A stretch of 64,000 bases of DNA from Thunnus maccoyii (taxonomy: Eukaryota; Chordata; Actinopteri; Scombriformes; Scombridae). The translations under genes were made by a program, and so were the position numbers. The DNA lies in the NCBI RefSeq assembly GCF_910596095.1, contig NC_056550.1, positions 17,392,501 through 17,456,500 on the forward strand, written 5' to 3'. Below are positions 35,320-47,300 of the stretch, in pieces. Under the pieces are notes generated by a model. That model saw only the letters and a program-made list of their open reading frames with translations, searched no databases and was not told where the DNA came from. The stretch's first letter is position 1. Each line of letters begins with the position of its first letter.

Positions 35320-38300
35320 ACCCCCTGCAGCTCTACTTTCTCTAGGCTCAGCCATTCTTTTCCCAGCTGACCGTTCAGCTGTTGCCAACACTTGTCCACT
35401 TGATAACTGTTGCCATAGCTCAGAACTCAGCACGCTGGTTTACAACCACTAATGATTTTAATGAAATCCCTGCTCTGCTGCGGTTTGAGATGTCATCATA
35501 ATCTATAATTAACACAATCTTTCAGTTTGAAGATCATACTGTGAGATATGAAAGCAGCTTTAATCTGGTCTTTGGAAGAGTGAAAATTCTGTGTTTGTGC
35601 TGTGCATGAGATGGTGTGTGACAGGCCCGAAATTCCTCTGAGGCTATCCTGAATTATGCAGCACTGTTGTTGGTTTGGATTTCCATTTAACATGTGCTCA
35701 CGAAGCATGCTCAAATGCCCTCACTGAGCCCTTTTGGCAAAGATAACCCACAAAACAAATTATGTTTGTAAAATGGGCAAATGCCTTGCAAATGAATAAC
35801 AGAAAACATTTCTGTTAAATATATAGTCTAAACAGATGTGCTGTTGGTGTTATCCACATGATTATTAAAATGTAAGTATTGTACTACCTTCATGAATGTA
35901 ACAATGCAACATTTGTAAGTTATAAACATTTGATTTGAATCATGACTGTTGTCCACATGTGGACTTTAAATGTGTTTGATGCTGAAACACTCTAGTTGAC
36001 AATAAAAACAGAAATGTTATCCGGAAACTATAATTACCAGTCGGATGCATCTCTTTCGCCGAGGCCTCCTCCCTCTAAAATCGATCCATCATTCGCTGTC
36101 CCAAGAGCAAACAGCTCACATCCGCTCCTCTGTGAAAATCTAAGTGTTCTCTTCCTACCTATCCATCACACAACCTATTATGCCCCTCATTTAGACATCC
36201 ATCAAACGTCACAATTTCAATTACACAATCAATCACGCTCTGCACTTGTCTCGCCATTGGTTGATGATCTTTGTCATCCCACAATGCCTAAAGATGTGTG
36301 TTTCCTTTCCAGGCTAGAGGGCAGACCCAGGTCTCCTCCAGATTTTAATGGCTGAATTTAGACAGGAACCATTTTTTTCTCCTCCCATCCAAAGGCCACA
36401 ACCCAGGTCAGGGGTCAGAGGGGGGTTGCCCCGGTTGCCAAGGAGGGTTCCTACAGCGAGGCAAAGCCACTGGTGCTCGTTGGACTGTGCACACAGCAGA
36501 TCTGCTGGCCTGACCATAAGTCTGACAGGCCTGAGAGCAGAGGAGCAGATTGCATTATCCCAATCAGACAAAGAGCAAGAGTTGATGAATGACAGGTTGT
36601 ATAGGACATGCAACAACATGCTCATTCAAAACCAAGATTAAGTCAAGAGAGCAATAGTGACAGGACAAGCTTTTGTTATTGTGATTTTTTGTAATGGTCT
36701 TCTTACGGTGATGATGACAATGAGAGAAACTAGAAATGAGGGAACTAGGAAACAGGATTGTGATATAATTGCATACAAAAACTGATCCTTACAAACAAAA
36801 ACATAACTTTGCTATCACAGTTCAAGGTCAAGCTTTATGCTGAAATCTAAAGTTTGTGTTCTGACGTTGTAAGAAAATATAATATAATATAAAATATTAG
36901 TCCCACTGGCATCCTCACATCTATGCTTCATCTCCTTGCAAAAGATCGCCAATCACCATGGCATGGTGACATCATGAGAAAGTTGTCCCCCTGTTGACAA
37001 GGTCTGCTGTTGCCATGGGGCGGCTGGAAATGGCACCGCAGATCCCAGTAAATGAAGGCTGCTGGGGGAGGGGACGTGAAGGCAAGCAAATAAAAGTGCC
37101 ATTTGCAATGTGTTTGCCTGACGTCCTCCGAGCCAAATTCTGCTCTGTTATTAGGCTTCTGAGCATTGGGGGGCTCCTAGTATCTCCTTGCAGCAGGACC
37201 CCCCACTCTGGACGACATCGGCGTGTTTGCTGAATGAACAGGGCTCCCCGACGCGGCCTCTGTGGGCCATGTGAGCGGACAGCAGCCGCGCACATTCAGT
37301 CACTGAGAAAAGACAACGATGCAGGACAAAAGGAGGAAGGAGACAGTCTTGTAGAGGCAGACTGCAGCAGCAAATCACCATTCACAAACAGAAATAATTA
37401 GGCGTAATACAGACATCAGCCAAAAGAATGGAATCTACATGATAAAGCTCAGCAGTTTTCTATCACATGCTACAAGCCATTTTCATCAACAGGCTTTGGC
37501 TATTGCTACTGTATATTTTTGACTGTGTGTGATCCCAAAAGTCTCTGCCAACTTTAAGATAGAGTGAAACATTGTCTTGACAGGCTACCATCAGCCAAAA
37601 CTAAACCTGATCTCCAAACCATCTGATGAAGACCGTGCCTGGTCAGCCTCATGCACGCTACCCATTCACTCAGATGGAGAGCACAATTCCCAGATTCCCT
37701 TTGATACCTGATATCCTAGACACGCAGGCCCAAGCTTTGACCCCACAATCACTTTTTTGCTAGACACCCAACACCCTCAGTCCTGCCGTAGCACTTTGGT
37801 GAGTGAGGCGGGGCGATGGAGGCGACTGCAAAGGCATTTCATGACTGGGAGACTCATGACCCACTGGGGATTAATGAGCATTCTGGGAGGCGCCTTATTG
37901 GCTTGTTGACCCTTTGTGATGTGTTCATCTCTATCTGACTCAAGATGAGAAAATCACATACATGGAAAAAATTGGAAATCATCCGCTGAAGAAGGAAAGT
38001 TTCCTCGTGTTTACCTTAAATCTGAGATTAAAATGTGCAAGTAGGAGCAGGATTTTATGACATCACTAGTTTAGAAGCTATTCGTGCTCCAGTATGCGAC
38101 TTACACACGTGTGATGTGGAAACTTGAAACTCCCAGTGCATATACACTGCACTACAGGACTCTTAAAAGAAGTAGGAGGCATCTTGGATCCAGCAGTTAA
38201 ACTTTTGACAGGAAAAATATTCACGATGAGGGAGAACGTGTAGATGTGTTTGTAAGAATTTTTTAGCAAGTTCATGCAGAAAAACGATATTTTACACAAA

Positions 38301-38699
38301 TTATTAGAATTAGTATTGTTGTATGTGTTAAAATATATGTGTAGGGGATCTTTAAGTGAAATTATTATGCAATTTTAGGCCTCAACATTTCACCAGCAGT
38401 GTGAGGAACCTGCGATCCTAAATTGAAGTGGGTTAAATGTTCAAAATGATGTTATGGAATCAGTATTTTATGTGATTCTAAATCAGATTTGTGGACCTGA
38501 AATTGAAGACGCTATCTTAAACATGTGAAGGCCGCATTACAGAAGTGTCAGGGCGGCATTGTGTCAGATTGGAGGTGTTAGGACTGCAGCTGCAGAGCGA
38601 GTTGTGGCTCAGTGTGGGTGGCGGCTATCTCTCTGCTGGGGCGTTGTGTTTATGTGTGCTAGGGTTAGGGCCACGCGCACAGTGCAGGCATACACACTA

Positions 38700-38730
38700 A
38701 CACACACACACACGCACACACACACACACA
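38700..38730. repeat. (CA)n microsatellite
   Basis: An interrupted CA run ending in AAAACC. Confidence 0.9.
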
Positions 38731-40620
38731 AAAACCACAGAGACTCTATTGATTCCGGCTAATCAAGGCGGCAGGGCTGGGGGAAGCTGCGCACGCGTAT
38801 GTGTGTGAAGTCAACACATTCCCGACATTCCAGCACTTCCCCAAAGAGGCATAAAATATTAGCCACTACACTGAGCTCACAGGCCTCTTCTATCTGCTGG
38901 GGTTCTCCTGTTCGTTAATTTAATTCCCTTTTTCTGCCAAGTGACAGTGCACTTTGCCATGTCTTCAGCTTTCAACTTTGTTTTTTTCTTTCTCTTTTTT
39001 AATTCCACCCACGAGATGACCATGCAGTGACTTCTGACTGAATCACACTGACAGCACAAAGACTCCACATATTCACATCTGGTTAAGACCGGTCCTTCAC
39101 AACTGGTATCACGACAAAATCTGACCTCGCCCATGAAGTTGCAACCGATTGTGTGTGTGCTTATATATGATACTCAGTCAGATTAACTGAATGAGCTGCA
39201 CCCAAAGACACTAGAGCCAAATCCCTTGGACGAATATCTGCTAAAATGTAGAACATTCCCATATCCTGCGTATAAAATGTCATCAAATTGCAGTATCAGT
39301 GACAAAAGCCAGTACAGTGACACAGATACGAACACCTTTTATTGATCAAAAACAAAACTGCCATTGATTACTGTTATATTTCTGATGAAGATTTCTAATG
39401 TGCCGTCTTGTTTATAACTTAAGGGTCACCAACACGTAGCAGGTTTAAATCATGATTATAAGCATGATCTCTGTTCACTAATAATAGCGGCACTATAGCA
39501 TGACGGGCACGTTTGACTTTACACTAACCTGTGTGACAATAAATGGAAAATAAAGAGCTAGAGGATGAATGATGCTCCTGCTGTAAGCTGAGGGCTGAAA
39601 AAACTAATGTGCTGGTTTGCACAGGATAGAAAGCACCACCAGTATTGATTATGTGCATGGCACAAGCAGAGAAAGGCTGACTGGCCAGGGAGGAAGGCGA
39701 GCAGGAGGTCTGACAACCAGGACAGCTGGACCAGCGAAGAACCGAACAGCCAAGAAATGCCCACTGACCCTCTTTCTCCTCCTCCTCTTCCTCAGCTCTT
39801 ACTCTTAAAGCCAGAGAGAGAAGGTTCACAGTAAGGCATCGTTACCATAGAAACTCTGTTTGCCTTTCCCAGTGTGCAATTCTGGGACCGCTGGCTTTCA
39901 GCTGGAATTCAGACATTCAATTCAATGCACAGCGCCGTCTGGAAAAGCAATTGTCTTTGCGGGGCAACTTAGTGAAAGACATTCTAGGTGCATTTCCGTT
40001 TAAGTGAAAAGGCAGACAAAAAGAGCCTTTGCCGTGAACTGGATGTCATCTGAACAGGCCTGGCTCGCAGGCTGTATCATCTGGTGTGGTGGAGTTCCAA
40101 CAACCTGATTCATTGCTTGTGTTTTATTTGAGGTGATGAAAATAAAAAGCCTTCATTTTGACAGGGAGCTTGAGCAGAATTGTACACGCCAATCAAAATT
40201 TGAAGTGCGGTTGGAGAGTGCTGCTCTCTGCTGCGTGCCCAGTCACAGGGCTGTATTCAGGTCTGTCTTCAGTCCTCTCTCTCTCATACCAGGCTGCTGC
40301 GCTGGAACAAAGAGGCCTTTCACATTGACCTTGAGACACGGCCACCCCCATCACCACAGGAACCAACGCAGAGGAATCCACCCAAACTCTCTGATATCAA
40401 TCTCTCTGTACCCCTGGCAGACGGTCCGAGCTCAAGGCTGAGGTGAACCTTGGAGAGTTGGATAATACATATCATATGAGAGTGTTTTTATTCCAACAGA
40501 GGATGTGAGGGCTTATAACGTTAGTGTGTCAAGATGATTTTGATTTAAAATCATCACTGCTAACAATAAGTCAATTATGTCACAAGTCAAAATTCAAAAA
40601 CAGTGGTCTGCTTAAGTTAT

Positions 40621-41238
40621 TCAATTATTTATTTTACATATGAACACCACAGAGATGAACGCTGTTCCAAGGAATAAATCTTTTTATTCTCATGGGGCAA
40701 AAAAAGATTTGCTTTTTTTGGTGTGTTTTTTGTTTTTTTTTACAATTGTACAACCTGAAAAGCACATAAATTCAGGCATTAAATTGTGAATCTTTTTTTT
40801 TTTTAAACAAAATAAAAAGAGGCTTTCACTTTATATATTTCTTTCATAAGAAATAACTTCAGAACTGTACATCGAGCTTTTTACAAAGCATGTGGAGCTT
40901 CAAAATATACAATGCTCATTCACATTTTATACACATAATAACCAAACAGGGTCTGCTACATTTAAAACCTGGGAGTTCCCCATCTGCGAGAAAGGCAGTC
41001 CGAACACATTCTTCTTTGCATCACGTTCAACTTGGAGTCCGGCTAGCATGCTGCTTGGCAACATTCAGGAGCTCCATTCTTTGTCTCCAAAGAGTCTGAG
41101 ACAGCAGGAGAGGAGAGAGGCTGCGCCACTGGACCAGTCTGTCAGTCTCTTTCTCTCCTCAGCGTGAACACTCGGTTCAGCTCTCCTCCCCACCCAGTGA
41201 GGACTTGTCCTATTTCCAAGCATTGGCAAGTGACCTGC
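40621..41238 (-). other. metrnl: metrnl 3' UTR
   Basis: Follows the metrnl stop codon on the minus strand. AATAAA signals on that strand appear at 40683-40688 and 40628-40633 (TTTATT on plus), about 550-610 bases past the stop. A- and T-rich homopolymers flank them. Confidence 0.6.
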
Positions 41239-44200
41239 TCAGTCAGTGTCCACATGACAGGGGTTGGTCCCCTGCTGTTGCGCCTCATGGTACAACCGCA
41301 GAAAGTCTTTGTAGCGTGGGGCACAGCCCATCCATGCCTCCCCGAATCTCACTGTCCCAGTGAAGAGGAACTCCCCATCACCAGACCTCACCCCACATTG
41401 TGGGGGCATCTTGATGCGGCCAGTCCAGCTCCGTGCCCTCACACCCCCAGAAACAAAGACCTGGGTCTTCTGTCTGTAGAGGCGACTGATCTGCACAATG
41501 ACAGACGAGTGTTCCTCCTCCTGCTCCACCTTCTTAATGCTGCCCCGTGCCACTGAAAACACAAAGCAAGAATACTAGATTTACTTCCTGCTCATGGCTA
41601 TATTTCATGAAACACAGAATGGTGTTTTCATTGGACATTTCTGCCCTACCATACAGCAGCAGGAAGCCTATAATTCTCCCAAACAGTGCTGTAACTTACC
41701 AAAGTCGTTGGTGCAGACTGCTAGAAGCATCTCAGCGTCGCTGCAAGGCTGACAGGGTGCTACGAGGAAATAGAGAGAGAAAGCGAGGATGAGTTTGGAG
41801 CCAAAATTTGGTAAAGAAATACAAACAGAAACAGGAAAGGCCCATGATTTCTTTAGCACTCTCGGTCTTGCAGCACGATAAAAATCTTGTTGACAGGTCA
41901 GCTACTTTCCAGTTGAGTGCAACTTAGACAAATGTACAACTGTGGTTGGGCCAGCCATGTAAGACATACACATACGAAAAAAATTGGGGTCACAGTAATT
42001 TCCATCCCCACAGATTATTATTTATTTGCAGAGGCTGCAGAGCGGGAAGTCAGCTGTCATGAGTTGTGGGTTTTACACCAAACAGAGCCGGGCACGCGGC
42101 TGAAAAAAAAAACTGATCACTACTCATTAAAAAACGCTGATGAGTGGATGTGTGTGCCTGTGTGTGTGTGTGTGTGCGCGCACGTTTAATGCCCAAGGGG
42201 GCTGTTCGGTCAGCTTCCCCACCACAACAGGAACCCCTTGACACTCCATGACAAACAAGGACCAGATGAAATGGATAAGGAGAGAAGGAGAGATGAGGAA
42301 AGGCTTCATCGCTGACCTGAGGTCTTTTTAGCACTTTAGCAAGCCTGCTGGGACTGAAACAGTCAGCACACATTTGCAACTACAACATCAAGTGGAGTTT
42401 TTTTATTCACGGTCTTAAAAGTGAAAATCAGAAGCAAATAAGAAGGAAAAAGGAAAAGTCCCACTTTACAATTTCTTCTCTTGGACGATATCATAACTAG
42501 AGGGCAAACAGTTGGATGTAAAAGAAAAAGTGAATAAAATGAAACGTCCTTTCCTTTAAAAGCTTGCCCCAGGCTTGATTTCACCTTTGACTGGTGGCTG
42601 TAGAGCAACAACTCAGCCTGCCGTCCTCCAGAGTGTTTTATAGCAGGAGAAAGGGCCTTAAATGAGAGCAGTCAAGTCAATGATTAGTTGACTCAGGTGG
42701 TCCTGTGGCTGGCCTGACCAGAATGCCTTTATTAGCCCTAAACCTGCTGTGGTTTTCTTTAGCGAGCAGAGTGGCACAGAGGGGTAGGTGGGGCAAGGAG
42801 TGGGGGCAGAAGGAGGGGTGTCGAGTCAGCACTGGGCTGAGGGTGGGTGCTTATCCGCTGAATTAGAGGAAGAATGATTCAAATGGTTCACTCAGGTGGA
42901 TTTGACGCACTGGAAACCACCCTAGTTTACACATCTGGTCATAAATCTGAGTACAAAGATTAATCCACTTTCTGGATGAAAATATGCTTAAAGAGATTTG
43001 TGCCCTCTGTCATCTGTAAGAGCAGGATCTTATTTTTAGCTGGCTTGTCTGAAGTTGAGGGTATAGGGGTGAGGGGTGAGCATGTATTAGGTCAGCTTGT
43101 GTAGCAACACGAGGCGCTGCTGCATCACTACAGAGATCAGAGGTCAAACAGCCACAAGCTCATGCGGCTTAAGAACAGCTGGAGAGCCGGGAGACTTCAG
43201 AGCGGCCGACCTCGCCCAGAGCCTGGAGCAGAGTGCAGAGGCCCTTTGAAGTGAGCCTGCGTGCTGCCATAGCATCAGACGGAGCAGTGAGCCTAGGCCT
43301 AAACCCAGCAGTGTTTTTTCTTTCCTCCAAAGCAGAGCCGAGCAGGGCTCGCATGTCAGACATGAAACAGAACCGCAGGAATGGGCTGAGAGCCGAGTCA
43401 GCATCTCTCTCTGGCCCTTGCGCATGCAGCGCCACTCTGATCAGAACCACTTCACAGGAGCAAAGAGGGATGAGGGATGGGAGGAGCGGTGAAGGAGGAG
43501 TGGAGGGGCACAATATAGTGTCCCTCCAACATCTGGACCCTGATGAATTCCACTGTAATGGAGCACAACTTGCTAATACTACTCAGCACAGACGAAGACC
43601 ACTTCAAACAGCCAGGAAGAGAGAGGGAAGATATATGAAGGGTAGAGGAATGAAAAGGAAAATACAAGAATGATAAATAGACAGAAAGAAATTAAGAGGT
43701 AGGAAATAGTGAGACAGAGAGAGGAAGAAAAAAGGGAGAATAATTTAAGTGAGCTGAAAGGCAGACCGAGGGAGTGACGGCAAGAAGAGGAGTGGGGGGA
43801 AAAATAAGCCTATATGCTCCTAGAAGGTCCTCCCAACATCTGGTTGGAGATACATTCCAGCTTGATGGTGAGCAACTCAATCCCAGCACAGCGGGTCAGA
43901 GAGAAGAGAAAAGGATAGGAAAGAAGGAAGAAACAGGAAAAAAAAAAGAAGATGAGAAGAGGCCGAGTAGCAATGAATCCACCAGTCAGGGCTTCAGATG
44001 ACACGAGACCACTGTCTTTGTGAATCATCCCAGTGTTATCTCAGCCCACATCACAGCACCAGATCAAACTGCAGAGCTGAGCCGAGCGCACTAATGTGGT
44101 GGAAACAACTCCACGCTCAGTCCTCTACTTTTAACCCTCTCCCCTCTCTCTCTGCTGTGCCAGATAACGATGCAGGATGTGGATATGTGGACCCAGAGAG

Positions 44201-47063
44201 CCGTAAAAACAGATGTGGGCCGATACTACTCATATTTTCGCTTTAGGTGGAAAAAAAACACAGTCACGCAGCTTGAAACTGTGCAGGTTTGGCAGGTACG
44301 CAGCGTGAAAATAGTAGGTTGTTTTTCAGTGGAGGCCCACTGTTCTACTGTTTGGATATGGCCTTTCACACACAAGTCATGCAAAAAAAAATAAAAAATA
44401 AACAATTACAGCTCACAGCCGTTCACAGCCAAGTCAAGTCTGAATAGTTGTGAAATGAGCTGAAAAATGAACATTTTATCCTAAAAATCAAAAGTTTCAT
44501 GAAGCATTAAAGCCTTCAATTTGTGATGTTTTGATACTCAGAGTGAGAGTTTGATTTTGACAAGAACTATATTCTTTCAAAACCAAAATGTACAGACAAT
44601 ACTATGTGATAAATAGATTTTGGCTTCAGTATTAGCACTGTGTTGGAGCAAATGTTGAGTTTCCTACTATTAGAGTCCAATTTAATAAAAGTTTCCACCA
44701 GTAGATGGCTGTATTTAGTGCGCAGCACACGCCGCAGGGACAAAGCACAAAGAAACCCAGTTCTAGAGGGAATCAATCAGAAGCAAGTCTGCAGACCTTT
44801 TTAATGGCTACTTTGATGAAATACAAGACAATTATTTACAGGTTTGACACTGTATCGTACTGTAGGCAAAGTCAAAAAACAGAGATGTATCTTACCACCC
44901 AGTGAGTGCGCCTCTGCTCCCAGCCTGTCGCTGACCAGCTCATACTGGAACGCCGTGATCCGGCGGCTGATGTCCATGCGCGGGACAGCCTCAATGAAGA
45001 GCGCCCCGTCCTGAATGCTGAAGCAGTGCACCTTGCCCTGAGCCTGGTCCTGTTCACGCAGCAGTAACCGCAGTTTTCCATTGCGGTCCAGGTAGATGTT
45101 GGTGCCACTGGAATCTGTGGAGGGTTTGATACAAACTGAGAGACGGGTGGCTGCAGTGGAGACCGTGTTGGGTCGGAGGTTGACAATGATGGCCCCCGTG
45201 GGATAGAGCCACTCCAGAGAGCCTTGGGAGCAACGCAAGTACACCTGTTCCACGTCCCTGGTGTGACCCTCATGGGTTAGACCACTGGAAGAAATGAAAG
45301 AGACAGATGTCAGCATACATCAACAAAGCAGCAGGCATTGTCAAGAATTTCCCAAAAAAAAAGAAAGGTGTAGAATTACAGAAACCCAATAATGTTATAG
45401 CTTTCTTTGTGGAAATGCTTATTTTCTTTAATATGGCATACAGGGAGTACTAAAATAAAAAATTAGCAAGCTGACCAAGGTGAAGACCTCTGGAAGACTG
45501 TGGACATTAGACCACATTCCTCCTAAGCATTAAGGGCCGTCTGTGCGCAAGACTGGCTGCATGACCAGTCACGAGCCGGAGCAGCCAAAATGACCTCAGC
45601 TCCAACACACACTCCCCATACCACATTGTTCCTCCCAGAGCTTTGGCAAAATGCACCACTGGCAGGCTGCCTTTGGGAAGAGTTTGGAAGCAGAAATGGA
45701 TGAATGGTGGGACACAGGGGCCTCCGGGCAGACAACAGCAGCAACAGTAGCTGGGCCTGCTGCATGCAAGTGCAAATGCAGGTCACGCACCGAACCTCCC
45801 CTTGCTTTCAAGCCACCAAAGAGACTGGAAGAGACTTGTCCGGGCAGCACTTCGGACTCTGGCGCCAGCATGACCAAATGACTCCCTCCAGAACTTAATG
45901 CCTGGTCAGGGTTTGAAAACTCCAGTCTGTCAGTCATTCTGTGGCAGAGCCAGAGGCAGGAAGCCATCAGCAGTCTACCAGCGTGTGCATGCCAAGCTAG
46001 TGGTTTGACTCTGGGGGAGAAACGCCCAGTTTCCTGAAAATGAGATGATGAAATTCAAATTTGCCATAGATCTAAAGTAACCCGTGGCACATGCTGAGCA
46101 TATGCAGCTGAAGCCTCATAACCAGGCTCTCCTCAGCATGCCTCTAATTAAGTCCGTTTCTAACTTCATCATTTCTGCATGCAATTAAAGGAGATTAGTC
46201 AAGAGGCTCACTAATGAACAACAGATTATTGGTTAAGAGCTCAAAGTGCTGAATATTGCCTACCCCTCCTGACTTGAGGATGAAAAACAAAACCACACTA
46301 TTTGAAGCACAGCCTCTCAAGTGCAAAACAGATTTCAGCAGATGTTTGATGGGAGCTGAAACTTTCCAGTATATTCTGCCTGAGTTACAAAATATGTAAA
46401 ACTGTAGGGAAGCTGTAGGAAAATCTGTAGATAAAGGTCTGTGAATGTGTGTGTGTGTGTGTGTGTGTGTTGGAGGGGTAGGGGGGGGGTGGGGGGAATA
46501 ACCCTGTGACTAAATTAGACTATAAACTAATGAAAAATTACCTGATTTTAAGTCACCATTTCATCATTATGGGATGTATTGAGTTATAATTCAATGACTA
46601 TAACTTCATATTACTCCAGATGAATCACATCAAATCATTTAGTTAATTACTCATTCATAAATCCAGCACAACCCAGACCTAAACTCACGTGTCTGTAAAA
46701 AATAATTACACCCATTTGTACTTTTCATTTTCCTTTCATATAACAAAATTAATATAAACTTAAACCAGACAATCCAGAGTATTTCTATATGTGTATAATC
46801 TCCTAATTTGTGGTTCTTCGCTGCCTGGTTTCATATCACCGCGGTCTCTGAGTTTCGGTCACAGTCATTTCAGGACGCCGCAGCGCATTTACAGCGCATT
46901 TAGATTTTACTGGAATATGTTTTTATTTTGAAGAAGAATTCAATAAGCAGGACATTTAATCTCACCTGCCCTTCCAGCTGCACTGGTCGCTTGAATATTG
47001 GCAGAAAGAAATCCGACAGAGAAGCAGAAGAGGCAGCAGGGAGGCCAGCACCGGGGTGAGCAT
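41239..47063 (-). CDS. metrnl: Meteorin-like secreted protein (metrnl), spliced, 286 aa
   Basis: Coding exons: 47063-46966, 45284-44896, 41759-41700, 41552-41239; phases close to 286 aa. Residues 1 to about 21 form a signal peptide with a Leu-rich core. The mature start QYSSDQCSWKGSGLTHEGH is near-identical to human METRNL. Also matching are EQVYLRC, YPTGAIIVNLRPNT, TDSSGTNIYL, APCQPCSDAEMLLAVCTNDF, ISRLYRQKTQVF, CGVRSGDGEFLFTG, GCAPRYKDF and the end NPCHVDTD. The paired cysteines expected of the family are present. It is shorter than human METRNL (311 aa), mainly in the signal region. Family role: secreted neurotrophic and metabolic factor released by fat, muscle and immune cells. The paralogue METRN was considered, but the C-terminus and the IVNLRPNT block fit METRNL. 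Introns 1 and 2 are 1.7 and 3.1 kb. Confidence 0.94.
41760..44895 (-). other. metrnl intron 2
   Basis: A 3.1 kb intron. It contains a GT repeat (about 42151-42178), and a purine-rich tract of GA/AG type on the plus strand from about 43610 to 43970. Open frames in the purine-rich part are low-complexity. No other gene is seen. Confidence 0.6.
43610..43970. repeat. Purine-rich (GA) tract in metrnl intron 2
   Basis: The plus strand is strongly biased to A and G over several hundred bases. In the metrnl transcript it is a long polypyrimidine region. Confidence 0.6.
46070..46280. promoter_or_regulatory. Candidate enhancer-like block in metrnl intron 1
   Basis: A dense mix of homeodomain-type cores (TAATTAAG, CAATTAAAGG, ACTAATGA) and E-box-like CAGCTG or CATATG words within 200 bases. 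It lacks simple repeats, unlike its surroundings. This look is typical of vertebrate conserved non-coding elements, but conservation cannot be judged from one sequence. Confidence 0.25.
46445..46497. repeat. (GT)n followed by interrupted poly-G
   Basis: A GT run of about 12 units, then GGAGGGG, TAGGGGGGGGT and GGGGGG. The G runs could form a quadruplex on the plus strand. Confidence 0.85.
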
Positions 47064-47300
47064 GTTTATCACGCAGCTCACTTTGCCTCCTCTCGAGTGA
47101 AACTATGATAAAGTCCACCGCCGTATTTCCAGCAACATCGCGTTTCCATGTGCCCCCGGTCCACCCAGCGTTGATCTCCGGGGTTTCTCCTTTTTTTTTT
47201 TTTTTTTTTGTTATTCTCGGAAGGTTCAGATGTGTAAAAGCCGCTTATTCACACTCCGCCGTGGCATCCAGCGCTGACAGCCCTCCGTAAAATGTGTGGT
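47064..47300 (-). promoter_or_regulatory. metrnl: metrnl 5' UTR / promoter with T19 run
   Basis: A CpG-containing stretch directly upstream of the metrnl ATG. A T19 run at 47191-47209 is poly-A on the coding strand. There is no clear TATA box. The transcription start is not visible. Confidence 0.4.

Larger units (their letters stand above)
32299..40620. other. Intergenic region between atp5pd and metrnl (convergent)
   Basis: About 8.3 kb with no supportable coding exon. The first part is the atp5pd 3' UTR, with no clear AATAAA close to the stop. It also holds an L2-like tail remnant (34190-34246), a GT repeat (35292-35319) and a CA repeat (38700-38730). More GC-rich, possibly conserved blocks lie near 36990-37300 and 39990-40140. 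Open frames in it, such as those near 36000-36640, show no family resemblance and no splice support. Confidence 0.6.

Noticed and set aside
36000-36640. Overlapping open frames of about 100-120 aa on both strands
   Set aside because: No recognisable domain, no splice sites and no codon pattern; consistent with a GC-richer intergenic patch.
41239-47063. Assignment to meteorin (metrn) rather than metrnl
   Set aside because: The mature N-terminus, the IVNLRPNT block and the C-terminal NPCHVDTD follow METRNL.
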